Shown piece after piece: positions 42,883-55,522 of a DNA stretch of 64,000 bases. The DNA comes from Pseudopithomyces maydicus. Its lineage: Eukaryota > Ascomycota > Dothideomycetes > Pleosporales > Didymosphaeriaceae. A program made the translations under genes and the position numbers. The notes beneath the pieces were generated by a model. It was not told the DNA's origin. It saw nothing but the letters and a program-made list of their open reading frames with translations, and did not search any database. Numbering within the stretch: the first letter of the stretch is position 1; the number at the start of each line of letters is the position of its first letter. Where the stretch lies: NCBI GenBank assembly GCA_026873275.1, contig JANTUC010000016.1, positions 186,001 through 250,000 on the forward strand, given 5' to 3'.

Positions 42883-45800
42883 ATGCCTCTCTCTACGTCG
42901 TCTAACGCAAGTCATGGATTTGACCCAGCGGAGCCTATCGCCGTCGTCGGCATGGCAATGCGGTTCCCTGGTGGTGCGACAGACAGCAAACGATTTTGGG
43001 ACATGCTACAGACTGGTCGCTCAGCACATGGTCCAGTTCCCAAGTCGCGGTTCAACATAGATGGCTACTATCATCCAGATGGAGCTCGTGCAGGATCGGT
43101 AAGAACTTCTTGTCCCGGCCGATATACAGTTTCACTGACTTGGGTGAAGATCAACGTCAAAGGGAGCTACTTTCTTGAAGAAGACCCTTTCTACTTTGAT
43201 GCGCCTTTCTTTACTATGACCGCCAATGAGGCGAATGGTACCGATGGACAACAAAGACTTATGCTTGAGGTGGCATATGAGACAATGGAGAATGGTAAAT
43301 TGTTTCACCATAACAGGGACTGCTACTGACATCGACCAGCTGGTATTCCCATGCAGAGTGTAATTGGTAGCGACACAAGTGTATATGTAGGATGCTTCAC
43401 AAAAGACTTCGAAGCTCTAGGTGGAAGGGACCCTTGTAAGTTCCATTACTTCAGTACGTTGTTGGAGTATGTGCATGACTCTGACAATATATACAGATGG
43501 TGGCCCCTTCTACGCAGCTACTGGCAATGGTCAATCCATGTTGTCAAATCGTGTGTCATGGTTTTTCGATCTACACGGGCCTAGCTTCACCATCGACACT
43601 GCCTGCTCATCTAGTCTTTATGCGGTGCATCTTGCTTGCCAGTCACTTAAGCTTGGTGAAACTAAGATGGCCCTGGTAGGCGGTACCAATCTCATCTATG
43701 ACCTCAGCTACATGAGGGATATGGTTACCATGACATTCTTCAGTCCAGATGGTGTCTGCCACAGTTTCGATCACCGTGCTAACGGCTACGCAAGAGGCGA
43801 GGGCATTGGTGGTGTGTTGCTAAAAACTGTTCGTCAGGCTATCGCTGATGGTGACACAATTCGCGCTGTGATACGAGGGACAGGTTTGAATCAAGATGGA
43901 AAGACACCAGGTATCACGATGCCATCTCCTCAAGCACAGGCTGATCTCATCCGATCAACTTATGCTTCTGCCGGCCTTCCCCTAGACAAGACGGCCTATT
44001 TTGAAGCCCATGGAACTGGTACCGCGATCGGAGACCCATACGAACTTTCTGCACTTGGCGCCACTTTTGGTAAAGTTCGCACCTCAGAGAATCCCATATA
44101 CGTAGGAAGTGTTAAAACCAACATTGGACATCTTGAAGGTTGCGCCGGCCTTGCTGGATTAATAAAAACAGTGCTCGCCGTAGAAAACGCTCAGATACCC
44201 CCGTTAGCTGGTTTCGAGAAGGCCAACCCGAGATTGAAACTGGACGAGTGGCATGTCGCACTCCCTGAAACACTTGTACCATGGCCACAAACCGGCCTTC
44301 GACGTGCATCCGTAAACTCCTTTGGCTATGGCGGGGCAAATGCCCATGTCATTGTTGATGACGCTGAGCATTTTCTTCGAAAATATCAGTCGGAGGGGTC
44401 ACAACAAACTTATGAGTCCGATTCGGATGAAGGCAGCGGCTACTTCAGTCTCGTTCCAACGCCTGTTGGTGAAGAGCCAGACCCAATAGTGGAGGACCAA
44501 AAGCTCTTCGTGTTCTCATCAGCTGATCAAGCAGGTCTGCAGAGAGTCGCTAGTAGTTACTTGGATTTCCTCGAACAAGAGATAACCTCACTGGAGTCGC
44601 CCACTTTCCTATCAGACCTCGCCTATACCCTTGACGCGAGGCGAACACTCTTGGACCATAGAAGCTTCGTTGTCGCCAGCTCAGAATCCGATCTGATCAA
44701 GCAGCTTCGGGAAGGACTCCCAAAGCTTCGCCGAACTGCGAAAAATAACAACACGTTTTTCATCTTCAGTGGGCAAGGCGCACAGTGGCCCACCATGGGC
44801 AAGGAGCTGGTCGCTTTCCCAGTCTATCGGAAAAGCCTTCACAAAGCACAGACGACCCTTTTAAATCTTGGGTCGTCTTGGTCAGTAATGGAGGAGCTCT
44901 TTGCACCAGAAAAATCCAGTCGTATTAACTCACCCGAATTCAGCCAACCTCTTTGCACGGCACTTCAGCTTGCTTTGGTTGACCTTTTGGAAGCATGGGG
45001 TGTACAACCGAAATCCGTCGTTGGCCACTCTAGTGGTGAAATCGCTGCCGCGTATGCCGCTGGCCACATCAGCCATGAAGATGCTATGAAGGTCGCTTAC
45101 CTACGAGGTATCTTTTCAGCTGATGTGAATCGCCGACAACCCGATGTGCGAGGAGGCATGATGGCAGTGGGCCTGTCTCCAGAAGGCTGCGCTCCATACA
45201 TGGCACAGATCCGAACAAATTCAGTTGTAGTCGCCTGCATCAACTCTCCGTCAAGCGTCACTCTTTCCGGTGACGAAGACTCCATCGTAGAACTTGAAAC
45301 TCTGCTCAACAAGGACGGCGTCTTCGCTCGTCGTCTGCGCGTTGAAACAGCTTACCACTCCCATCACATGAAGAGCATCGCTGAGGATTACTTCAACTCA
45401 ATGGGTAGTTTCGAGGCTCCCAAAGGAAGGACTAACGAAGTCACCATGTTCTCATCCGTGACTGCCAGCCCAATCAGTGCTGGCGAGATCAATGCAGAGT
45501 ACTGGGTAAAGAATCTCTTGGGCACCGTCAGATTTTCTGAAGCGGTTCGCGCTTTGATTACACAGCCCGTAAACCCCAAGAGCAGGAGAAAGGTTCCTGT
45601 CGCATACTCAGCCATGATTGAATGTGGTCCGGCGGAGGCATTGAAGGGGCCACTTAACCAGATTCTAGCTGCCACCGACGAAAAGCTTCTTGCCAGCGTG
45701 CCATACGTTTCGCCGCTATCCCGTAAGCAAGACGCTAGAGTCACGGCAATGAAGGCAGCTGGCAAGCTCTGGGCACAAGGCATCAAGATCGATCTATCCA

Positions 45801-48800
45801 CTGTCAATTTCCCGAACCGCTCTTCGGCGAAGCAAACCCAACGCAAGGCCCTAGTGAATCTGCCTCCTTATCCGTGGAATCACAACAAGATGTACTGGCA
45901 CGAGTCTGCATGGGGAAGGAAATATCGGCACGTCGAGAAGCCAAGAACTGATCTCCTTGGCCTGCGATTGGAGAATCAAAATCCTAATGAACCACGCTGG
46001 CATAACTGGATCAGGGTTTCAGAGCAGCCTTGGTTGTCCGACCATAGAGTTCAAAATATGATACTCTATCCCGGGGCAGCTATGGTAACAATGGCATTCG
46101 AAGCTGCACGCGAGCTCGTCGACCCAGTCCGTGAACTCAAAGCGATCCAGGCGGAGAACTTGTTATTCAAACGTGGCATGGTGATCCCAAGCGGAGATGG
46201 TGCGGTCGAAACATCCATCCACCTACGCCCACATGCCTCGGAACGAGATAACATTACATCGTGGTCTTTCACTGTATTCTCGCATCCTGAAGGCGAGGCG
46301 TGGCAAGAAAACTGCACTGGTGTGGTTTCATTGATTTACCTCGCTGATCAAGACCAAGCTGAGGCTGATGCACTTGAATGGCAAGCTGATGTTGATTTAC
46401 TCCATGGAATTGAAAAGCGAGCCACAAGAAATCTTTCCCCAGAGACATTTTACAATCTCTACGATAGGAAGATGAATCTGCAATATGGCCCACTTCATCA
46501 GAATGTAACTCGATGCATTGCAGGAACAGGCGAGGGGTTGGGCACGGTCACGATACCCGACACCAAGGCAGTCATGCCGGCACAATTCGAGTACCCTCAT
46601 CTCATCCACCCATCGGCTTTAGACTCTGTATTTCATATGCAGGCGCTTGGATACCTCCACAGCTTATCGGGCGAAGAATCCCTTATTCCCATTTCAATCG
46701 ACAGCATCTACGTTTCCGCGGACACGCCCACTGCACCTGGAACCGAACTTCTAGGTTACTCCAAGGGCGATCAGAGCAACTCCGGTGACACTATTGGAGA
46801 TATTGTTCTTTCGGATGCCGCATGGACTTCACCAAAAGTAGTGGTTCGTGGATTCTTGTCCAGGGATATGTCCGCGACCGCACCAACCGGTGGCGTAGAC
46901 ACCAGAAGCAAGAAATGCACAAACATTGGGTGGATTCCTTTGCCTACGAAGCAAGTCGAGGATAATTCAGAGGATTCAGATGACCGGGATAAAGTTTCTC
47001 CATCGTCGGCTCTTCCTGAAATTCTGATCCTTCGCCTCGCCAACGCTGAAGCTGACACCCTGAGCCTGGTAACAAGGCTAACCGAGCAACTTGGTCAACT
47101 CCATTTCCACGTCCGAACTGCGCTCTATCCAAGCTCTAAAGAGAATGACGCCATCGACGCCACCGGCAAAGCGATCATTTCGCTAGTCGAAGCCGATGAG
47201 CCAGTGATCGCGAATTGGGATGAGCAAGGCTTCAACAATTTCCGAACGCTTGCCTACCAATCAGATTCCATGGTATGGATTACCCGCGGCGGTGATGCCA
47301 TCACAGAGAAAGACCTTGGATTCCACGTTTCGACGGGTCTACTCCGTACTGTAAGAGTTGAGCGGCCGCAGCTAAGATTAGCGCACCTGGATATCGATCC
47401 TAAGACGAACCTTGCACTCGCAGAAACTGCATCTTTGGTCGTGGAAGCTTTCAAGGCATCGGTTTTGAACGATGCAGATGCTGTGGAGCATGAGTTCGCT
47501 GAATTGGAGGGGAAGTTGATGGTGCCCCGGTTGACAATCCAAGAAAGCTTTTTCAGCGAGCTCGGCCGACAGGATCGACAGACTCCATCAGAAGCGCGTC
47601 TTGACAGTCTGAACAGGCAATTGAAGGGTTCCATCACTCCTGATGGGAAGCAGGTCGTCTGGTCAGATAACCCGCAATTCGCGAGGGATATCGCCCCGGA
47701 GGAAGTGGATATCCAGACGTCCTTGGTAAACGTAGAGCGCTCAACGACATCTGAAAAGGTGATCACCGTAACGGATGCAGCTGGTATTATTACAGCCGTG
47801 GGTTCGAACGTTACCGGTCTTTCCATTGGAGACAGGGTTGTCGTTTGTGGACCACATGCACTCGAATCTCACGTCCGGACTCATCAGAGCCTTGTCCGAC
47901 AAATTCCCAAGTTCATGAGCATGAGCGTTGCCGCGGGTTTGCCATCAGCTCTCTGTACTGTGGAAGCGCTGATGACAGGGGCCGGGAACTTGCAGTCCGG
48001 CGAGAATGTCCTCATCTGCACCATGCCGGGCAATATCCAACAAGCGTTGATCTCTTTCGCCAACCACGTTGGTGCTAATGTCTTCGTCACGACGGAAACG
48101 CCTGCTAATAGGCGACTTCTTGAGGACTGTTTCGACATTCCTGAGGAGCGGATCCTCGGATCCCTCCGCAGTGAGGCGACTTGGAAGACACTGAAATGCC
48201 TCGTTGGTACAGATGGCGTCGATGTCGTGATCAACACAATTGGAGATGCGCTCGAGCAGTCCATGGCCACTTTAGCCGACTTTGGTCGTTTCGTAGTGTC
48301 TGGAGGTCACAAGATCCCCAGCGTTGTCGACAAGCAGGCTCGGAACATTACACTGTCAACTCTGGACATAGAGCACATGGCACAAGCTTCCACGCCAAGA
48401 TTGACCAAGCTGTTCTCACGTGGTTGGGAGCGTGCGCTACAGGGTTATCTGTATAGTTTTGTCTCTGGCAAGAGGTTCCAGGTGAACAATTTCGACAAGG
48501 CTTGCAGCTACCTCCAGAGCGAGAAGTGTGCAGGAGGGGCTGTCCTCACTCTTTCGCCCAGTGATACCATCTCAGTCCTTCCACCAACAAGTAAGCGACT
48601 GGAACTTGATCCGCAAGCTACTTATGTCTTGTCGGGTGGTCTTGGTGGCATCGGACGATCCATTGCAGAAATGATGTTGGCAGCTGGAGCACGAAACATT
48701 AGTTTCATCTCCCGCTCAGGTGCCGCATCAGAAGAAGCAAAGGGGCTGCTTGGAAGTCTACGAGAGCGTGGCTGTAATGCCGAGGCATACGCTTGCGATA

Positions 48801-49818
48801 TCACAAACTCAGAAGCTGTAGCAAGTTTCGTGCAAGCCAGTATCGAGCGGGGTGAAAGCATCAAGGGCGTGGTTCAATGCGCCATGGTCCTCCGCGACAG
48901 CATGTTCGATAACATGACCTTCGAGCAATGGACGCAATCGCTCGCACCTAAGGTGGATGGAACCTGGAATTTACACCATCATCTACCAAAGGATATGGAT
49001 TTCTTCATTATGCTCTCCTCTATGGCCGGCATTATCGGAAATCCTGGACAGGCAAACTACTCTGCCGCAGGAACATATCAGGATGCGCTATCACGACACC
49101 GCAGAGCAAATGGCCTAGCATGCACAACCATCGATCTCGGCATTGTGTCGGATGTAGGTTACATAGCTGAGAATGCGGCAGAGTTCAAGCGCCTCGATTA
49201 CCTCCAGAACCTGTTCATCTCGGAACGCGACCTCCATTTAATTCTCTCAGCCACAATGCTGGGCGAAACGCGGGACGGTGCGCCAGTACCATCGCAGCTT
49301 GTCACTGGTGTAGGAAAGGAATTACTGGCAGGCGGCAGTCTCGGAACCGCCATGTCATCCGACCTCAAATACATCAACCTGCAAGACACCAGCGCTAACG
49401 ACAATGCCGCCGATGCATCCGAAGACGAAGAAGTAAAGCAGAAGCTCAAAGCTGCTGAGACATTCGCCGCCGCATGCAAGCTGGTGGAAGACTTCCTGGT
49501 ATCGAATCTCGCAAGAGCCTTGACGATGGAGAAGGACGATGTCGACATGGAGAAACCCATTCACGCTTACGGAGGTATGCTAACAATCTGCTTTCCTGCT
49601 TTGTTTGTTTTACGGGCCGTTCATGATATACTGACTGTTCTCTAGTTGACTCGCTCGTCGCCATTGAAATTCGCAACATGATTTTCACGAAGCTGAAGGC
49701 GGATGTTTCTGTTTTTGATATCATGAGCAACATTTCATTGGTTCAGTTGTCGGCAAAGACGGCTAGCAAGAGTAAATTGGTCAGACCTGATATTGCGGCC
49801 GAGGGTGCGCAGGATTGA
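42883..49818 (+). CDS. Highly reducing type I polyketide synthase (KS-AT-DH-ER*-KR-ACP)
   Basis: Exons 42883-43098, 43150-43294, 43340-43435, 43497-49574 and 49646-49818 encode 2235 residues. KS: Cys189 in DTACSSS, His324 in EAHGTGT, His364 in KTNIGH, with normal spacing. AT: Ser664 in GHSSGE. DH: His1002 in LSDHRV and Asp1195 in HPSALDS. No SAM-binding motif is seen between DH and ER, so there is no C-methyltransferase. The ER region (about 1520-1850) is degenerate: the NADPH loop expected as AAGGVGQ reads MPGNIQQ (1662-1668). KR is intact: GGLGGIG at about 1866, Ser1994 and Tyr2007. The ACP carries Ser2181 in GVDSL; the last intron lies just before it. There is no thioesterase or other release domain. 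The predicted product is an unmethylated, unsaturated (polyene-like) chain unless a separate ER acts in trans. Start chosen at MPLSTSSNASHGFDP. Confidence 0.93.
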
Positions 49819-51072
49819 TTGAACGGTGTGGTATCTCTTGGCGTATATTTGTATTGCGTTGTTCTCTGGGATTTGGTGTACTATTCGGTTTCGTTTTTTG
49901 TAGTTTGGATGAGCAAGCGGGTTGAAGTGATCACTGCCACGGGTAATTTTTAGTTGGTTGTACATATGAAGCTGATCCTACACATTGCTATTTTTTCAAT
50001 TCAGGAGATTTTTGAATTTTTCCTATTGTAAATCTGTTGAGAAGAGATGCATTGATTGATAATCAGCACGAAAAGTGAAATGGGCTCAAAAGGACCATTC
50101 TCTACATACATGTACGCTAAAACAGCTTGAGGCTAGCGCATAGTGTCGGAATCCTGGTGCCAAGAAGCGAACAGCCCTGCTGGTTCATACATAGATGATG
50201 CATTCTGCCCCTGCACGTCCTGACCTACTGTGCCACCCTAGAGTCCGGAGTTCCTCCACAGCCATACATCACCAGCACGCTCCCTCAGGATCAAACATGC
50301 GGCGGTATTGCGGCGGTCCGTTTACCCTGAGGTACGGTCGGAGGCGAATTCTACCTCATACGGAAGTGTGAGTCCAAGCGCGACCCACCTCACATATCGA
50401 CGGCAAGCCAAGTGGGTACTTTACGAATAAGGCGCCCCTTGTCTAGGAAGGTGCTGACCTTAGAAGGATGCCCGTACCTAGCACTCCACGTGCTATCAGC
50501 TACGCGGGCGCCGGACCGATCAGTTATCGATGCCTGCGTACTACAAGAATACGGACGTACATCCTGCCAAGGTCCCAGAAGCAGGCAATCCTTTGGCTCA
50601 CGCCAATTATGACCTTGATGTTAATCGTGAAGGACCTACACTGTATCAAGGTTAAGCTTGAAATGTGGGTCCATCTATCCGAAGTCCGATCATACGAAGT
50701 CTATGCGAGATCTCGTACCTCAATAACTTTATACTCGAAATTAACCAAAAACTTGAAATTTATTACTATTTAAAGAATATCGTCCAAAACTTAGTTTTGA
50801 CAGGTCGTACAAGAATCCGTAAACTTGCTAGCTGGTGAAAACGTAAGCTACGGAGTGAACCCAGGCGCCAGGTTAAGATAACCGTACCGGCTTAGCTGAG
50901 CTGGTATGAAAAGTGTCCAAGTGGTGAGCACCAGGTGGCTGCGATTGGTGCCCCCCACGTGTACATTCATACACTCTACTCCGTATATAAGCTAAAAGTA
51001 GCGGATTCACCTTCTCTCTACAACAGTGTGGTAGTTCATGTATGAACGACATCCTAAATCCACATCGCACAC
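49819..51072. other. Intergenic region between PKS and cluster regulator
   Basis: Left part AT-rich 3' flank; right part must hold the promoter of the regulator gene. CGG-rich stretches occur at 50301-50322 (two GCGGCGGT copies nine bases apart) and near 50334-50345. Frames here are short and unsupported. Confidence 0.4.
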
Positions 51073-52166
51073 ATGGCCTCTTATCCAAAGGTCCGAAGTG
51101 CGTGCGAGTATTGTCATAAGAGGTAAGTAGGTCTGCTTCCGATCACCAGCTGCTAGGCTAATTTCGGGGTGTGTGTAGGAAGATCCGATGTATCTTTCTT
51201 GCAGACGGGAACGCTTGTCACAATTGCGCCGCGAACAGAATCACTTGCCTCTTTGCCCCGAGAGCAAAAGCGGGGAGACCAACGGGAAGGTCGAGGATAA
51301 ATTCTTTTCAACGACAATGGGGAGAAACGGATGCGTTTTCCGAGGTGGGAGATAGCCTCGAGAGTCCCGACGATCTACTTGATATGAACATGGGTGGAAA
51401 TGAGCATGGGACTATCGCTGAAGAGGAGAGTCAATCCAAGGCACTTCAGATGCCGCCACAGTTTTATTTCCCAACTTCTTGCCCACCGTGGCCAGATTCG
51501 AGTGCTATGGATGATCTGTCGCTTCCTTCGACGACGGGGATACGCGATACTTTGCTTGGTTTTGGTCTGCCCAGCTATACCCCCAGTTCCACTTCTAACT
51601 CGACGAGCACAAATTCTACGACCATTTCACCTCGGCCTACTACCCCGCTTGCTACACCCATCCTGGAGACGTCTCCGTTGTTGAAACTCGTTTCGCATGA
51701 TGGACAGGCCTTTTCTTGGACGGATACATATAACTCGCCTACTCCCATCGACTTCGACGCCGCGCTGAAAATCTGCGCCGACCTCGACGCACGCTGCCGC
51801 TCTATCCAGGAGTCGAATTGTCTCAAAGACACTGAAACGCACCTAGCAGCGCTCGACTTGGTGTGCATAGCGACAATCAAGACACAACCAGCATTGGACA
51901 GTGCGAGTCGGGGGCTCATTCACGCGGCACTGCACAAGGCAATGGAGATATGCGAGATGCTCGTCCGCGCCGTTGCGGGCAAGAGCGGTGGCCCGGAGTC
52001 ATCGATGCTGATACAGCTTCTGCTGCTCCGTCGTCTCGATATCTTCGTCTCATTTACCAAGATGTGCTTTGCGAAGGCGAGTCAAACAAACGGAGTAAAG
52101 AAGGCGGAGGAGATTCACGCGTCGATCGAGACACTGCTTCATTTGGACTATGGTGATTGGATTTGA
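51073..52166 (+). CDS. Zn2Cys6 transcription factor, probable cluster regulator
   Basis: Exons 51073-51122 and 51179-52166 encode 345 residues. The zinc cluster is at the N-terminus: CEYCHKRKIRC split by the intron after HKR, then CHNCAANRITC, a correct six-Cys pattern. A basic linker follows (RAKAGRPTGRSR), typical of AflR-like pathway regulators. The remainder is a disordered Ser/Thr/Pro region and a helical C-terminus (DTETHLAALDLVC, IHAALHKAMEICEMLVRA, LLLLRRLDIFVSFTKMC). It lacks the long middle homology region of general regulators, and its size fits a pathway-specific regulator. Position between PKS and exporter genes suggests it activates the cluster, perhaps through CGG sites in the promoters. 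Confidence 0.85.
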
Positions 52167-52293
52167 GGTATACACTGGACGAATAGGCATGGATGGTTAA
52201 GCCTCCGGGACGTGTTGGTGGATGTTCTCGATGCCGTTAGTTCGCTCGCGTTGGCCTTGCATTCGGACTGGGCTTCTTCTTACGCCACTTCGC

Positions 52294-53041
52294 TTATCCC
52301 AGGAACCCCATTCTTGCGGTTTTCTCCACGGCCTTTTCAAGCTTGCCCACCGTGGCTGCGTCGCGGGGGACTTGGTGACCACCGAAAAAATATACGACGT
52401 CAGCCACTCCTTTGGGAGATTTGCATGTACCGGACTTGGCAGGCAGTACTGATGCTTGGCAGCTTTCGAAGAGGCTCACGCTTTGACCGTAGCATGCATC
52501 TTGTTTGCCTATGATATGAAGACTGGGAATGGGAAGCGGCAGGCGGTTCAGAAGGGAGCCGATGGTCTCCTCAAGGTGTTTGGCATCTGCGAGTTCAGGG
52601 GGATGAGTGCAGCGCAGATGAAGATGGCGAAAGAGAAGGTGAGCTCAGCGGACTCTGTCGTAGCTGGGTATGCGGACAGATAGGCTGCCGTGACCGAAGC
52701 GCCCTGGCTGAAGCCGATGACAGCATCGAATGGGCCTTCATCCTCGACTATCTCCCGAACATATGCAACGGCATTTGCCATACGCTCAGGAGTGTAGGAT
52801 TCAAAGAAGCAGTAGTAAGGCCCTGCATAGACGGAATCCACACCAGGGCCCGGGCCGCAGGCGTTGGGGGCGTCTACAAACTCGAAGGTCCAGTGAGGGG
52901 GCAAGGCGGCGATCAGAGGGGCTAGTGAATGCAGGGTCAGCGCCACATCTATGTGATAATGCAATGTATCAATGACATACCCAGCTGTGTTTGGAATATT
53001 GTGGCGCTGGCGCCTTGACCATGCAGCGCGAGAATGCGCAT
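52294..53041 (-). CDS. FSH-type serine hydrolase (cluster hydrolase 2), one apparent base deletion
   Basis: Exons 52981-53041 and 52294-52921, with a 59-base intron, encode about 229 residues: MRILALHGQGASATIFQTQL at the start, Ser in VIGFSQGAS, Asp in IIGKQDACYG and His in FFGGHQVPRD. All three triad residues are present. The frame breaks once at G5 52598-52602; one added base makes the total length divisible by three, and the downstream part is a clear FSH C-terminus. Read as it stands, the protein would stop shortly after the break and lose Asp and His. The protein is shorter than hydrolase 1 and similar to it only in family features. It may be a second release or editing hydrolase of the same pathway. 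Whether it works depends on whether the missing base is real. Confidence 0.75.
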
Positions 53042-53500
53042 CGCGTGCACTGTTCAAACCCGAGTATCGAAAGCCGGGTGTAACTCCGTGTGGGATCTCG
53101 CCAACAAGAACAGTGAGTGTTACTTAATCAGGCTACATACATGCCCCATTTGTACTACGCGGGTTGGCGCCTAATCAGTTCTTATCTACTTCATACAGAG
53201 GCGCTGAGGCATGTAGTAATAATACGCCGCGGCGCAATACGCGGCGCGGCCTAATAACAGTCCGCCCCGCGGGCGGCCACGCCGTGGACGGTGAGCGAGG
53301 GTACGGCCGATAAGTCTGCTTACGTACTCCAGAGGGAGAACATCAGCCCGTTTTCTGGGGATACCAAGCCTAAGCTTTCTTTGTTGAATGCCTACTGGGT
53401 GGTGATCTATGAGGCGTACGCGAGGCTTAACAATGCCGTCCGACCATTTTCGCAACATTGTTCGCTGCCTTCACCATTCTACACCGGAGGGCTGTCAAAC
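53042..53500. promoter_or_regulatory. Divergent promoter region of hydrolase 2 and the MFS exporter
   Basis: The two genes start on opposite strands about 460 bases apart. A GC-rich, CGCG/GGCC-dense patch lies at 53226-53290 in otherwise moderate DNA. An open frame from 53291 runs into the exporter start and could be 5' extension or leader. Confidence 0.4.
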
Positions 53501-55522
53501 ATGACCGGAAAAGCATCCAATGTAGCAGAGCCGCCGCAGCATGTCAAAGATTTTGATGACCTACCTGCTGAATTGGCCAAAGACAGCTCAACCAATGTTG
53601 CAGAGTCTCTGCATGATAGCACAAAGCTTAACGACCTACCTGTTGGAATGGCCAGTGACAGCTCTACCAACGTTGCACAGTTACCGCAAGATGTCGAGAA
53701 CCTAAACGGTCTATCTGATGGAATATCCAGCGAGCGTTACGAGCCAAATATACCAACATGGAGATTGGTGTCACTCTACGTGAGGTTAGTATAACCTTTC
53801 TACACTTCTCACATCTTCATCCCGCTGACGCGTGATCCAAGTATCTGCTTCGGCCTCCTCTTGTCCTTCGTCGATACCTCGATTGTTGCAACTGCTCTCT
53901 ATACTATCGGTGATGAGTTCCATTCGCTGAGCAAAGTCAATTGGGTTGCTCTAGCATACGAGCTTGCGTACTTGGGCTGCACTGCTCTCTTTGCTAGTTT
54001 AAGCGATGTCATCGGTCGAAGAAATGCTTATATAGCTGCCGGAGTCATGTTTCTTGCCTTCTCCCTTGGTTGCGGTTTTGCTCAGACAATGAATCAGCTT
54101 ATTGCCTTCCGCGCCCTCCAAGGCGTTGGCGGCTCGGGCTTGTATTCGATCGCCTTCGTCATTCTGCCACAGATCAGTTCGTTGAAGATGCTCAAGATGA
54201 TTGGCGCCTTGGCTGGTGCCGTCATTGCCATGGCTGGTAAGGCTTTCTCCAGTGTTGATAGTGTCCATTCGGTCGGTTCTGATTGTTCGGATAGGTGTTC
54301 TGGGTCCCGTTCTTGGAGGTATCATTACCAACTACACAACATGGAGGTGGATCTTTTGGATCAAGTGAGTCTTTTCCTCAAGAGAGCCCTAGGTGTTATG
54401 ATGCGATGCTTATTAACCACTCTGATAACCAGTGCCCCGATCGGAATCGGACCTCTCCTCCTCTTCGTTATCGCATGGCCAACTAACCCAAACCAACTTA
54501 AGCCCGCTGAACAACGGCCATTCCGTCAGATCGACGCTGTTGGCTTCGTCCTCCTTGTCGGGGCATCCATTCCCTTCGTCTTCGCCTTTCAACAAGCTGG
54601 CATTCACCTCGCAGCAGACGCCCATATCTGGCGAGCCGCACTCTTTATTGCGCCATTAATCGTCGGCGCTTTATGCTGGGCCGCCTTCCTCGGGTGGGAA
54701 TGGTTGATCTCCTGTAAATGGGAGGATACAATCAGCGCCCTATTTCCGATGAGATTAGCGAAAGATAGAGTTTACACGTCAGCAGTTGTAGCTACCATGC
54801 TGACTGGATTCCCTTTCTTTGTGGTCATCTATTCGCTCCCGATTTATTTTCAAGTTGTGCATCAACGTAGTGCGTTAGGTGCCGGTCTTGCTCTGCTACC
54901 CATGTTGGGTTCGTCCGCTATAGGATCCATGCTAGCAGGTATGATATCTGGAAAGAAGAACAACACATTCCAAGTCATGATGGTCGCTGCTGTTCTGATG
55001 TTAATCGGAACGGCAACCCTCACACAATTGAACACGCAAAGCCAAGCACGCGCCTACGGATTCCAAGTCTTCGTCGGCCTCGGGTTCGGTCTCACGGTCA
55101 GCACAACTGGCTTGTTAGCAGGATTACAAAGCGAAATCCGGGATAGTGGTAGGTCTTTCATCCTTTCTGCAGCCTCCCAAATCTGACATCCCGCAGCCGT
55201 AGCACAAGGCCTGATGGCCCAAGGCCGCATGCTAGGCGGCTCTTTCGGTATTGCAGCCTCGACCGTCGTCCTTGCCAACAAACAACGAAGATCCTTACTA
55301 GAAAGTGGCGTGCTCACTCCGCAAGAACTGCAATCCCTCCATGACGCCGCACGTACAATATCCCCAGAACGATGGCAACTTGTTCGGGAAGCCTACACCG
55401 ACGCCTTCAACGACACAATGCTCGCTTCCGCCATCATCGCTGGCGTCTGCGTTCTCGTCTCTGCAGGGATTTGGCAAAAGAACCCCCAAGTATGGAGGAA
55501 AGGAGACGACTGCAGGGAATGA
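53501..55522 (+). CDS. MFS multidrug-type exporter (DHA14-like)
   Basis: Exons 53501-53784, 53842-54236, 54295-54364, 54433-55148 and 55197-55522 encode 596 residues. The N-terminal 95 residues are hydrophilic and contain a 25-residue repeat. Membrane helices begin with ICFGLLLSFVDTSIVATALYTI, which carries the DTSIVATAL motif typical of 14-helix drug:H+ antiporters. Further motifs are LSDVIGRR (motif A) in the loop between helices 2 and 3, FRALQGVGGSG (motif B) and GPVLGG (motif C). The C-terminus has a large lumenal loop (residues after NKQRRSLL) and a last helix. Such transporters export toxic or secreted metabolites. Its place beside the regulator and second hydrolase suggests it exports the polyketide. 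All phases agree, so the gene is intact. Confidence 0.9.
53516..53735 (+). repeat. 75-base tandem repeat in the exporter's N-terminal coding region
   Basis: Units start at 53555, 53630 and 53705 (the last partial), and a partial unit precedes the first. The encoded 25-residue unit contains DLPxxxA then DSSTNVA. The period is divisible by three. Confidence 0.85.

Noticed and set aside
47100..47640. Methyltransferase domain in the PKS
   Set aside because: The region between DH and ER has no Gly-rich SAM-binding motif; it fits the structural pseudo-KR linker instead.
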